Below, piece by piece: positions 25,646-36,034 of a stretch of DNA of 64,000 nucleotides. Source of the DNA: Streptomyces narbonensis (GTDB lineage Bacteria; Actinomycetota; Actinomycetes; Streptomycetales; Streptomycetaceae); NCBI RefSeq assembly GCF_014649015.1, contig NZ_BMSF01000016.1:62001-126000 (forward strand), read 5' to 3'. The notes under the pieces were generated by a model that searched no databases, was not told the origin of the DNA, and saw only the letters and a program-made list of their open reading frames with translations. Each line of letters starts with the position of its first letter. Positions within the stretch are counted from its first letter, which is position 1. The position numbers and the translations under genes were made by a program.

Positions 25646-25649
<4 letters not shown>
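24903..25649 (-). CDS. sdhB: succinate dehydrogenase/fumarate reductase iron-sulfur subunit
   Basis: A 248-aa electron-transfer subunit linking the flavoprotein to the membrane anchor. The [2Fe-2S] ligands are Cys58, 63, 66 (CREGICGAC) and 83. The C-terminal clusters use Cys158/161/164/168 (CIGCGACVAACP) and Cys213/219/223 (CTLTGECATACP). The ATG at 25649 overlaps the sdhA stop (ATGA), so synthesis is coupled. Third gene of the C-A-B operon. Confidence 0.96.
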
Positions 25650-27637
<1,988 letters not shown>

Positions 27638-27638
27638 G

Positions 27639-28364
27639 TCAGCTCACCACTCCGGTCATGACGGCGACGGGGACGGAGACGAAGCCCGCGGTCAGGACGA
27701 GCGCGAGGGTGTTGGCGAGGACCCTGAGGAGTCGCTCGCGGCGGGCGTTGCCGACGCCCAGGGTCTGGGCGGCGCTCCAGAAGCCGTGGCGGACGTGGAG
27801 TCCGACGGCGAGCATGGCGACGATGTAGATGACGTTGCCGTACCAGGTGGAGAAGGTGTCGACGACGTTCTGGTAGGGCTTGCCCTCCTCGAAGCCGCCG
27901 GGGTGGACGGTGCCGGTGGTGAGGTCGAGGACGTGCCAGACGATGAAGAGGGCGAGGATGATCCCGCCCCAGCGCATGGTGCGGGTGGCGTACGAGGCGC
28001 GCCTGCGGCGGTGGACGTACGCGGTGGGGCGGGCCTTCAGGTCGCGCCGGCTGAGCTGGTACGCGGAGACGGCGTGGGCGCCGACGGCGGCGAGGAGCAC
28101 GATCCGGACGAGCCAGAGGGCCCACTCGTGGTGCAGGACGGGGGCGCCCATCACCCGCAGCCAGTGGCCGTAGGCGTTGAACTCCTCGGGGCCGAAGAAG
28201 ACCTTCAGGTTTCCGGCGACGTGGGCGACGAGATAGCCGAGCATGAGCAGCCCGCTGACGGCCATGACCGTCTTCTTGCCGAGGGTCGATGACAGGAATC
28301 CGCGTGACGGTGTGGGGGACGGCGGGCGGCGCGTCGTCCGGTCCCTCGTGGGTGCCAGAGCCAT
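27639..28364 (-). CDS. sdhC: succinate dehydrogenase cytochrome b-type membrane anchor
   Basis: A 241-aa protein with five hydrophobic segments (VMAVSGLLMLGYLVAHVAGN, WALWLVRIVLLAAVGAHAVSAY, WGGIILALFIVWHVLDL, VIYIVAMLAVGLHVRHGF, and a last helix ending the protein). Conserved histidines in several helices suit two b-type hemes. The ATG at 28364 gives MALAPTRDRTTRR. It is first in the operon and divergent from a LysR gene 96 bp away, so that regulator probably controls it. Confidence 0.93.
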   Translation of the reverse strand: MALAPTRDRTTRRPPSPTPSRGFLSSTLGKKTVMAVSGLLMLGYLVAHVAGNLKVFFGPEEFNAYGHWLRVMGAPVLHHEWALWLVRIVLLAAVGAHAVSAYQLSRRDLKARPTAYVHRRRRASYATRTMRWGGIILALFIVWHVLDLTTGTVHPGGFEEGKPYQNVVDTFSTWYGNVIYIVAMLAVGLHVRHGFWSAAQTLGVGNARRERLLRVLANTLALVLTAGFVSVPVAVMTGVVS

Positions 28365-28423
28365 GCCCACGACGCTAGGGCCGAAGGACCCCAGAGGTCC
28401 AAGACATGGTCCGGCTGATCTCG

Positions 28424-28438
28424 ATAGGCAGCACCTAT
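28424..28438. promoter_or_regulatory. LysR-type binding site
   Basis: ATAGG-CAGCA-CCTAT is a 15-bp inverted repeat with the T-N11-A pattern of LysR boxes. It lies 22 bp before the LysR start codon and 60 bp from the sdhC start, in the divergent promoter region. Confidence 0.65.
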
Positions 28439-28460
28439 TCATGTCGCCTACCCTGGGGGC

Positions 28461-29372
28461 ATGCAGTTCCAGCAGCTCCTCTACTTCGTCGCCGTCGCCG
28501 AGACCCGTCACTTCACGCGGGCGGCCGAGCGCGTCCACGTCTCGCAGCCCTCGCTCTCCCAGCAGATCAAGGCCCTGGAACAGGAGTTGGGCGCGGAGCT
28601 GTTCAGCCGGGCCAGGGGGAACATCACGCTCACCGACGCGGGCGAGGCGCTGCTGCCGCTCGCCCGCCGGATCCTCGCCGACACCGAGACGGCCAGGCTG
28701 GAGGTGCAGGAGCTGGCGCAGCTCAAGCGGGGCCGGGTGCGGCTCGGCGCGACCCCGAGCCTGTGCACGGGGCTCCTTCCGGACGTGCTGCGCGCCTTCC
28801 ACGACCTGCACCCGGGCATCGAGCTCCTCATCGAGGAGGGCGGCTCGCACGATCTCGTACGGGAGCTGGCCCGCGGGGCGCTCGACCTGGCGCTCGTGGT
28901 GCTGCCGCTGCCGTCCCCGTCGCCCGCGCTCACCACGGTCGAGCTGCTGCGGGAGGACCTGGTGGCGGTCACCTCGGCCTCGGCGCCCGCGCCGACCCGG
29001 CCGGTGCGGATCAAGGACCTGCGGGACCAGCCGCTCGTGATGTTCCGGCACGGCTACGACCTGCGGGAGCTGACCGTGGCGGCCTGCCGGGCGGAGGGCT
29101 TCGAGCCGACGTTCACGGTCGAGGGCGGGGAGCTGGACGCGGTCCTCGGGTTCGTACGGGCCGGACTCGGGCTCGCGGTCGTCCCGGCGATGGTGGCGGC
29201 TCGGGCGGGCCGGGACCTCCGCGTGACGGCCCTCGCCCGCCCGGGCCTGCGCAGGACGATCGCCCTGGCCCACCGCAGCGACGTGGCACCCCCGCGAGCG
29301 GCCCGGGAGCTCCAGCGGATGCTGCTGGCCTCGCGGCGGGACGGCCCGGCCCGGGCGGCGGACGGCCTCTGA
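28461..29372 (+). CDS. LysR-family transcriptional regulator
   Basis: A 303-aa regulator. The winged HTH is at residues 1-60: QLLYFVAVAETRHFTRAAERVHVSQPSLSQQIKALE. The effector domain follows (VRLGATPSLCTGLLPDVLRAFHDLHPGIEL, GLGLAVVPAMVA). It is transcribed away from sdhC and has a T-N11-A palindrome in the shared promoter, so autoregulation plus control of the sdh operon is likely. Effector unknown. Confidence 0.92.
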   Translation: MQFQQLLYFVAVAETRHFTRAAERVHVSQPSLSQQIKALEQELGAELFSRARGNITLTDAGEALLPLARRILADTETARLEVQELAQLKRGRVRLGATPSLCTGLLPDVLRAFHDLHPGIELLIEEGGSHDLVRELARGALDLALVVLPLPSPSPALTTVELLREDLVAVTSASAPAPTRPVRIKDLRDQPLVMFRHGYDLRELTVAACRAEGFEPTFTVEGGELDAVLGFVRAGLGLAVVPAMVAARAGRDLRVTALARPGLRRTIALAHRSDVAPPRAARELQRMLLASRRDGPARAADGL

Positions 29373-29379
29373 GAGGAGG

Positions 29380-29491
29380 GCCGGTGAATCCGGGTTCGGG
29401 TGGCGTCCGAGACGGCTGCCGGTGGATCCGCGCGCGGACGGCGTCCGAGACTGCGGCCGGTAAATCCGCGTGCGGGTGGCGGGCGGCGGCT
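29380..29491. repeat. three imperfect 38-bp direct repeats
   Basis: Units start at 29380, 29418 and 29456, each opening GCCGGTGAATCCG-like. Units one and two both contain GGCGTCCGAGAC. They fill the whole gap between the LysR stop and the ribosome site of the next gene. No gene is present. Confidence 0.85.
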
Positions 29492-29505
29492 GGGAGCATG
29501 CCCCC

Positions 29506-31683
29506 ATGGCCCACGCTCTCGAACACCTGGTCGTCCAGCACACCCGCCGTCTCCCCGCCCCCACCGGCCCGGCCGGGGACGGGGCCGCCGTCACGCGCAG
29601 GTTCGACGCGGCCCTGATGACCGCCGGGTTCAAGCTGTCGGGCGACCTGGTCGAGCGCCTGTCGGGGCTCGCCGGGCCGACCGTCACCGAGATCGCCGTC
29701 CGCGCCCTCGCGACCGTCCGTGACATCGTCGGCGACCACGTCCGGCACAACGCCTACTTCGTCGACTTCCCGGAAAACGTGCCGGACACGCTCGACTTCT
29801 GGAGGGCGTGTGTGGCCGAGGCGCTCGCCGACGGCGACACGCGCGACCGTACCGTCGAGCAGCTGAGCGCCGGCGTCCTCGACCTGCTGACCCTCCCCGC
29901 GTACGGCCGCTACCGGCACACGTACGAGGAGATGCTCGCCGTCCACGACGAGCTGATCGCGGCGGCCGGAGACCGGCTGACGGTGCTGCACCTCGGCGCG
30001 GAGCCGGACGCCGAGGTCACCGCGCTCTATCTGGCCCTGGCCGGCGGCACGACCCCGCTCGGCGAGGAGCACCTGCGCGATCTGGCCGTGCTCGCCGAGC
30101 ACTGCGCGGACGGCCCGCAGCCCGAGACGATGGCGGTCCGGGAGAACCGCGCCGTCGTCAACCATGCCCGGCTGCGGGTGGGCGCCACGCCGCTGCTCGA
30201 CACCGTGACCGACGTCCTGCGGCTGGCCTGCGCCCTCGCGGACGGCGATGTCACCCTGCACGAGCCCACCCGGTTCCGCGCGCTGTCCCGCCCCCACCGG
30301 CGGGCCCTGCTCGCGGGGCTCGACTCGCTCGTGGCCGCGTCCCCCGCGAAGCTGTCCGACGTGTCCGCGCACGGCGAGGCATGGAAGCGCCTCGGGGAGC
30401 GGCTGCATCCCCACGAGTACCCGCACTGGCCGCACGCCGCCGAGGTGTTCGCGGTCGCCCGGGGCGAGCGGCGGGCTCCGTCGTTCGACAGCCGCGTCGA
30501 GGAGCTGCTGGCACGCGGCGAGGTCACGGGCACCGCGGAGCTGCTGGCCTCCCACGCCCCGGGGCGCCTGTTCCGCGCCCTGGACCGGCTCCTGCGGACG
30601 GCGAGCGGGGGCAAGGAGCGGGAGGCGGTCCTCGCGGCCGCCGAGCGGGCCGCGCCGGAGGTCTCGGGCCGGGTCGTCCTGTCTGTGCGCGAGCACCTGC
30701 AGAACCGCGCGGGCTGGAGCGACGGGGAGCGCCGGGTGTTCGTGAGCCGGGAGGCCAAGGCCTGGATGGCCGACGACACGCGTCCGCCGCTGGAGGACTC
30801 CGACCGTGAGCGGCTCATCGCGCTGCTCGACGCCGAGACCAGGCGCCGACTCCCCTCTCCGGGACGCCTGTTGATCGACCCGGACGTCCTGGACGTGGCG
30901 CTGCCGCTGACCGGCCGTGCGTCCTCGGCGGGGCTCGGTGTGCTGCCGCGCGGCTCGGTCTCACCGGTCGACGGGGAGCTGCTGCGCTTCTTCACGTACT
31001 GGCGCCAGGCGCAGCGGACGACGGACCTCGATCTGTCGGCGCTGGTCCTGGACGAGGACTACGCGACGGTGACGTGGCTGTCGTACACGGCCCTGACCGA
31101 CGTCGAGGGCCGGCACTCGGGTGACGTCACCGAAGCGCCGGACGGGGCCTCGGAGTTCATCGACCTGCGGCTCGGCGCGGTGCGGGGCACGTTCATCGTG
31201 CCGCAGGTGTACGTCTTCTCGGGCGAGGGCTTCGACGAGGTGGCGGAGGGCTTCTTCGGCTTCATGCTCCGCGAGGGCGAGCAGCGTGGCCGGCCGTTCG
31301 AGCCGCGTACCGTGCGGATGAAGTCGGACCTTCGGGGCGCGGGCCGGGTGGCGTTGCCGCTCGCCTTCCGGCGGGACGACGAGGGCCGCTGGCACGCGCA
31401 CTGGCTGCACCTGTACCTGAGGGGAGCGCCTGCGGCGAACCAGGTCGAGGACCACCGGGTGACGATCTCGGCCGTGATGCGCGCCCTGATGGGCCGCACG
31501 CATCTGACCATTCGTCATCTCGTGGCGCTGATGGAGGAGTCGGGGGCCGAGACCACGCTGTGGGACGGCCGGACGGTGCCCGATGCCCCGGTGACGTACA
31601 TCGGTCTGGAGCGGCCTGACGGCCTCGCTCCCGGTTCGCAGGTGTTCACGCCGGAAAATCTGCGCGACCTGCTGCCCGCCTGA
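29506..31683 (+). CDS. large protein with TerD-like C-terminal domain
   Basis: A 725-aa soluble protein, mostly alpha-helical for ~490 residues with no motif I recognise. The last ~230 residues resemble TerD stress proteins: DLDLSALVLDEDYATVTWLSY, the RHSGDVT motif, then FIDLRLGAVRGTFIVPQVYVFSGEGF. TerD domains bind calcium and occur in tellurite and phage-stress operons. No other ter gene is adjacent. The ATG at 29506 follows GGGAG; an in-frame start 36 bp upstream is weaker. The N-terminal part may be related to large SCO0854-type proteins but lacks a RING finger. Confidence 0.75.
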   Translation: MAHALEHLVVQHTRRLPAPTGPAGDGAAVTRRFDAALMTAGFKLSGDLVERLSGLAGPTVTEIAVRALATVRDIVGDHVRHNAYFVDFPENVPDTLDFWRACVAEALADGDTRDRTVEQLSAGVLDLLTLPAYGRYRHTYEEMLAVHDELIAAAGDRLTVLHLGAEPDAEVTALYLALAGGTTPLGEEHLRDLAVLAEHCADGPQPETMAVRENRAVVNHARLRVGATPLLDTVTDVLRLACALADGDVTLHEPTRFRALSRPHRRALLAGLDSLVAASPAKLSDVSAHGEAWKRLGERLHPHEYPHWPHAAEVFAVARGERRAPSFDSRVEELLARGEVTGTAELLASHAPGRLFRALDRLLRTASGGKEREAVLAAAERAAPEVSGRVVLSVREHLQNRAGWSDGERRVFVSREAKAWMADDTRPPLEDSDRERLIALLDAETRRRLPSPGRLLIDPDVLDVALPLTGRASSAGLGVLPRGSVSPVDGELLRFFTYWRQAQRTTDLDLSALVLDEDYATVTWLSYTALTDVEGRHSGDVTEAPDGASEFIDLRLGAVRGTFIVPQVYVFSGEGFDEVAEGFFGFMLREGEQRGRPFEPRTVRMKSDLRGAGRVALPLAFRRDDEGRWHAHWLHLYLRGAPAANQVEDHRVTISAVMRALMGRTHLTIRHLVALMEESGAETTLWDGRTVPDAPVTYIGLERPDGLAPGSQVFTPENLRDLLPA

Positions 31684-31776
31684 GTGCTACGTTCTTTCCG
31701 GGGCGAGGCCATGGAGAGGCTTCCTTCTACCCACTCCTTGATATAGCTTCTCCGCTTTCCTCCCCCGTACCTCTTC

Positions 31777-31807
31777 CCGGCCTCCCCGCTTCCTGCGGGG
31801 AGGCCGG
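31777..31807 (+). terminator. strong hairpin between convergent genes
   Basis: CCGGCCTCCCCGC (31777-31789) and its exact complement (31795-31807) form a 13-bp stem with a TTCCT loop, followed by TTTCG. It lies between the TerD-like stop and the convergent GGDEF-EAL stop and can serve both. Confidence 0.85.
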
Positions 31808-31824
31808 TTTCGTGCGCCCGGATA

Positions 31825-33990
31825 TCAGACCGCGTCGGCCAGGAGCAGCGAGTGGATGCGGTCCGGGGCGCCGGGACGGGCGTAGTACCAGCCCTGGGCG
31901 GTGTCGCAGCCGAGCTCGCGGAGTCGGCGGGCCTGGGCGCCGGTCTCCACGCCCTCGACGGTGACGGCGAGCTCCAGGCTGTGGGCCAGGGAGACGATCC
32001 CCTCGACGATCTTGAGGTCGACCGGGTCCACCGGGTGCTGCTGCATGCCCCGGGTGAAGGACCGGTCGAGCTTGAGGACGCTCACCGGCAGGCGGCGCAG
32101 GTTGGCGAGGTTCGAGTAGCCGGTGCCGAAGTCGTCGAGCGCGATGTCCACGCCCATCTCGGCGAGTTGCCGCAGCGGCTTCAGGAGGTCCTCGTCGGCG
32201 CCGATCAGCGCCGACTCGGTCACCTCCAGGCAGAGCGCGCCCGGTTCGAGCCCGGACCGCTCCAGGACGTCGACGGTGTCGGCGACCAGCCGCGGGTGGT
32301 GCAGCTGGGTCGGGGACAGGTTGACGTTGATCCGCAGCGGGCCGCCGTCGGAGTGCCGCGCCTGCCAGAAGCGGGCCTGGCGCACGGCCTCCTGGAGCAC
32401 CCAGCGGCCGAGCGGCACGATGAGGCCGGTGTCCTCGGCGAGCGGGATGAACCGGTCGGGGCCGAGCACGCCGTGCTGCGGGTGGCACCAGCGGACCAGT
32501 GCCTCCGCTCCGTGCACGCTGCCGTCGCCGAGGTGGACGAGCGGCTGGTACTCGATGAAGAACTCGCCGCGCTCCAGGGCCGTGGGCAGCGCCGTCGTCA
32601 GACCGTGCCGGGTGATCGCGCGGGCGTCGGCCTCGGGGTCGGCGAGCTCGAAGCGGTTGCCGCCCGCCGACTTGGCGCGGTACATGGTGATGTCGGCGCT
32701 GCGCAGCACCTCGGCCGGGGTCCGCTCCCCCGCCGGTCCCTCGACGACGCCGAGGCTGCCGCGGACGGTGAGTTCGCGGCCGTCGATGCGCAGCGGGGTG
32801 GCGAGGGCGCCCAGGATGCGGTCGGCCAGTTCGGTGACGTCCTGCTCGCCGGCGCAGCCGGTGGTGAGGGCGACGAACTCGTCCCCGCCGAGCCGGGCCA
32901 CCATCTCGCCCGGGCCGGTGACGCAGCTCTGCAGCCGGTCGGCGACCTCGACGAGCAGTCGGTCGCCGGCGGAGTGTCCGAGGCTGTCGTTGATGACCTT
33001 GAAGCCGTCGAGGTCGAGGTAGCAGAGGCCGAAGCGGGCGTTGTCGCCGGAGACGAGAGCCTTCTCCAGGCGCTCGAAGAACAGGGTCCGGTTCGGCAGC
33101 CCGGTGAGCGCGTCGTGGGTGGCCTCGTACCGCAGGCGCAGGTGGAGCAGGCGCCGTTCGGTGGTGTCCTCCATCAGCGCGAGCTGGTACTGGGGCAGTC
33201 CGTCGGCGTCACGGAGGAGCGAGACGGTGAGGTTGGTCCACAGAACCGTTCCGTCGCCTCGGTAGTACGGCTTTTCCACCCGGTAGGACTCGCGCTCGCC
33301 GCGGACGAGCTCCTCGTACAGCTTCCAGACGTGCGGGCCGTCCTCCGGGTGGACCCACTCGCTGACCTTCCGGCTGCGGAGCGGGCCCTCCATCCCGCCG
33401 AACATGCGGGTGAGGGTCTCGTTGACCTCCAGGACGTTGCCGTCGAGGTCGGCGATGCCGATGCCGATGGCCGCCCCGTCGAAGACCGCGCGGAAGCGGC
33501 TCTCGGTGGCGTGCAGGGCGATCTCGGCGGCGCTGCGCGCGGAGAGCGCGGAGTGGGCGATCGCCTCCTGCTCGGCGCGGGTCCGCTCGCGCAGGGCCTG
33601 GGCGTAGCCGGTGGCCATGGCGTGCTGGAGCCGGGCGCAGCGGGCGCGCAGCTCCTCGGCCGGGACGTCGGACTCCGTACCGCAGTAGAGGACCAGGTAC
33701 GAGTCGACGACGCCGAGGCTGCGGCCGAGGGCGTCGGGGTCGGTGCAGTGGGCGGCGACGAGGGCCGCGCCGGCGCGCTGGGCCGGGGCCGTGTCGAAGG
33801 GCCGGGCGTGCAGGGCCTCGCACAGGGTGCGGGCCAGCGGCAGCAGGTGCCCCTCGAACTCGGTGCGGGTCAGCGAGGTGGCCGTCACCGGGAAGATCGC
33901 GCGGCTCCAGATGGTGACGAACCGCCTGAGTCGGTCCTCCGGACCGTCCGCCTCCGCGACGGAACCGGCGGGCTGCGACGGGACCTTCAC
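31825..33990 (-). CDS. rmdA: PAS-GGDEF-EAL cyclic-di-GMP enzyme, RmdA type
   Basis: A 721-aa cytosolic protein. A PAS/PAC sensor (FRAVFDGAAIGIGIADLDGN, residues ~165-280) is followed by a GGDEF domain with intact GGDEF at 368-372 and an EAL domain with EALVRW at 496-501 plus DDFGTGYSNL. No RxxD inhibitory site precedes GGDEF. Characterised RmdA of Streptomyces has this order and length and degrades c-di-GMP during development. The nearby sdhCAB-LysR genes fit the known neighbourhood as I remember it. The GTG start overlaps the stop of the upstream methyltransferase gene, so the two are coupled. Confidence 0.88.
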   Translation of the reverse strand: MKVPSQPAGSVAEADGPEDRLRRFVTIWSRAIFPVTATSLTRTEFEGHLLPLARTLCEALHARPFDTAPAQRAGAALVAAHCTDPDALGRSLGVVDSYLVLYCGTESDVPAEELRARCARLQHAMATGYAQALRERTRAEQEAIAHSALSARSAAEIALHATESRFRAVFDGAAIGIGIADLDGNVLEVNETLTRMFGGMEGPLRSRKVSEWVHPEDGPHVWKLYEELVRGERESYRVEKPYYRGDGTVLWTNLTVSLLRDADGLPQYQLALMEDTTERRLLHLRLRYEATHDALTGLPNRTLFFERLEKALVSGDNARFGLCYLDLDGFKVINDSLGHSAGDRLLVEVADRLQSCVTGPGEMVARLGGDEFVALTTGCAGEQDVTELADRILGALATPLRIDGRELTVRGSLGVVEGPAGERTPAEVLRSADITMYRAKSAGGNRFELADPEADARAITRHGLTTALPTALERGEFFIEYQPLVHLGDGSVHGAEALVRWCHPQHGVLGPDRFIPLAEDTGLIVPLGRWVLQEAVRQARFWQARHSDGGPLRINVNLSPTQLHHPRLVADTVDVLERSGLEPGALCLEVTESALIGADEDLLKPLRQLAEMGVDIALDDFGTGYSNLANLRRLPVSVLKLDRSFTRGMQQHPVDPVDLKIVEGIVSLAHSLELAVTVEGVETGAQARRLRELGCDTAQGWYYARPGAPDRIHSLLLADAV

Positions 33991-34799
33991 GCCTTGCGCC
34001 CCACCCCTGCGAAACCGGAGAAGGCGTACGGATCCTCCTCCTCGACCGGACTGTCCGGTCGCCAGGCCGGCATCGGGACGAGGCCGGGCTCGACCATCTC
34101 GGTGCCGTCGAAGAAGCGGGTGATCTCGGCACCCGACCGCATCACCAGGGGGTTGCGGATGTTCCGGTAGACACCGATGGTGCCGCCCGCCTGCTCCTGT
34201 GAGAGCGGGATGCCCTCGTACGAGGCGTGGGTGAGGATGAGGAGGCTGCCGGGCGCGAGGGAGTCGATCAGCTGGGCGACGGCCTCGTAGGGCCGGTCCT
34301 CGTCCTCCAGGAAGTGGAGGACGGCGACGAGGAGCAGGGCCACCGGCCGGTCCAGGTCGAGGAGTCGGGTCACCTCGGGGCTGTGCAGGATGTCGGCCGG
34401 CTTGCGCAGGTCGGCGGCGACGACCGCGGCGGCCTCGTCACCCTCCAGGACGGCGCGGCTGTGGGCGACGGCGACGGGGTCGTGGTCGACGTAGACGACC
34501 CGCGCGGCGGGGTCGGCGGCCCGGGCGACCTCGTGCACGTTGCCGAAGGTGGGTATGCCGGAGCCGATGTCGAGGAACTGGGTGACGTCGTTGTCAACGG
34601 CGTGGCGGACGGCGCGACGCATGAAGGCACGGTTCGCCTGCATGATCTTGGGGAGGCCAGGCATGAACTCCATGGCCTTGCGCGCCGCTTCCCGGTCCAC
34701 TTCGAAATTGTGCGAGCCGCCCAGATAGAAGTCGTACATACGGGACACGCTCGGCACCGAAATGTCGATACCCGGCGGAGCCCAGGCGGGACGCTCCAT
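33987..34799 (-). CDS. SAM-dependent methyltransferase, DUF574 family
   Basis: A 270-aa protein of the actinobacterial S-adenosyl methyltransferase family PF04672. Typical features are VSRMYDFYLGGSHNFEVDREAA near the start, the SAM loop FLDIGSGIPTFGNVHEVA, VVYVDHDPVAVAHSRAVL and VALLLVAVLHFLEDEDRP. The ATG at 34799 follows GGAG by 6 nt; an ATG five codons earlier does not. Its stop overlaps the start of the c-di-GMP gene. Substrates of this very large family are mostly unknown. Confidence 0.9.
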   Translation of the reverse strand: MERPAWAPPGIDISVPSVSRMYDFYLGGSHNFEVDREAARKAMEFMPGLPKIMQANRAFMRRAVRHAVDNDVTQFLDIGSGIPTFGNVHEVARAADPAARVVYVDHDPVAVAHSRAVLEGDEAAAVVAADLRKPADILHSPEVTRLLDLDRPVALLLVAVLHFLEDEDRPYEAVAQLIDSLAPGSLLILTHASYEGIPLSQEQAGGTIGVYRNIRNPLVMRSGAEITRFFDGTEMVEPGLVPMPAWRPDSPVEEEDPYAFSGFAGVGRKA

Positions 34800-35387
34800 C
34801 AATGTCTCCAACAAGTCGCCATGGGGGATGCGGCCATGTGTTCGCGGCCGGTGTTCGAGGTGAGGCTACTGATCGCCCGCCGGGAGAGCGAGTAGAAACG
34901 GAAATTAGCGGTCCGTTCTTGGTCACACGTCATTGGCACATGCTCGTGAAGCGCAGAGTTCACGCCTTCAGCTCGTGCAAATTCACGTGCATATGAGTGT
35001 GCGTCGACTTCCCGGCCGGTGCCGTCCGCACCTTACGGGGGCCAAGGCCCTTGGCGCACCTCGGTCGTTGCCGCCGACGGGGCCTCGTCGACGGCCCGGG
35101 AGGCCCTGTCGGCCGGGACCCCCGGCAGGGCGACAACCGGACACTTCTTCGGCGGGAGCCCCCGTGGAGTGCCGCGGAGTACCACCGGAGTCCCGACGGG
35201 ACACCGACTAAGTCAGGTCGCCGGCAACGCCGAAGCGGAGAGGAGCGCGCGCGGCCAATCGCACGGCTCGGCGATACCCGGTCATTGCGCCGAATCCGCC
35301 TCCGGGCCGCCGAAACGTCAAACCGCGCGTCCCGAAACCCCACCATCCGGCGAATCCCCGCCGTTTCGGCCCCGGTTCGCCGCGTCT
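34800..35387. other. gap without a supported gene
   Basis: 588 bp between the divergent methyltransferase and proline-rich protein genes. Reading frames that cross it lack ribosome sites and Streptomyces codon bias. The part at 34880-35010 is relatively A+T-rich (GCAAATTCACGTGCATATGA near 34978), as expected of promoters. No operator was identified with confidence. Confidence 0.6.
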
Positions 35388-36014
35388 GTGATCAAGCTCG
35401 ACGGCGTGTCTCTGTACGGATCATCCCTCGCGCGGTCGCTGGCGGCCCTCGGACTGGTGTGGCTGCTCGCCGCGCCCGTCCCCGCCGCCGCCGACTCCTG
35501 CGCCTACGCCACGACCGGCCCCGACGGCTCGCACACCTCGGTGGCGGTCATCGGGCCGGGCGCGTGCTCACCCACCCCCGCTCCGCCACCGCCTCCGCCG
35601 CCCACGAAGCCGGCACCCAGGCCCACGACGCCGCGGCCTCAGCCGCAGCCCCCGACCGTCCCGGCGCCACCCCCGCCTCCCGTACGGACGACGACGCCGC
35701 CCCCTCCCCCGGTGACCACCCCCGCACCGCGCCCGGAGCCCGCCTCCCCCGCACCGGCCACCCCGGTCCCCCCGGAGCGCACTCCGGCGCCCGCGCCCCC
35801 CGCGTCACCTCCCGCCCCGGCGCCCGCGCCGGGGCGGGAGGTGACGCCCACGACGCGGCCCCGGCCCGCGGCCCCCGGGCCCGTCGCCCTCCCGCACTAC
35901 CGCCGCGCAGCGCGGCCCCAGCCGAAGGGCGGCACGTCCGTCGTCACGATGACGCTGGTGATCATCGCCCCCGCAGTGCTCGCGACCGCGATCCTGCGCC
36001 CCCGCTCCCGCTGA
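35388..36014 (+). CDS. exported proline-rich protein with C-terminal membrane anchor
   Basis: About 208 aa. A signal peptide (LARSLAALGLVWLLAAPVPAAA) precedes a small Cys-containing segment (DSCAYATTGPDGSHTSVAVIGPGACS). A Pro/Ala/Thr-rich wall-spanning region of ~120 residues follows, then a C-terminal helix (VVTMTLVIIAPAVLATAIL) and a basic tail. This is the build of a surface protein tethered to the membrane. The start is uncertain: GTG at 35388 or GTG at 35406, neither with a clear ribosome site. A DUF4239 gene follows 20 nt later, probably in one operon. Function unknown. Confidence 0.72.
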   Translation: MIKLDGVSLYGSSLARSLAALGLVWLLAAPVPAAADSCAYATTGPDGSHTSVAVIGPGACSPTPAPPPPPPPTKPAPRPTTPRPQPQPPTVPAPPPPPVRTTTPPPPPVTTPAPRPEPASPAPATPVPPERTPAPAPPASPPAPAPAPGREVTPTTRPRPAAPGPVALPHYRRAARPQPKGGTSVVTMTLVIIAPAVLATAILRPRSR

Positions 36015-36034
36015 ACCCCCTCTGAGGTCCCTCC

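Noticed and set aside
35019..35387. N-terminal extension of the proline-rich protein
   Set aside because: The frame is open but codon use and residues are not protein-like, and it would bury the signal peptide inside the protein.
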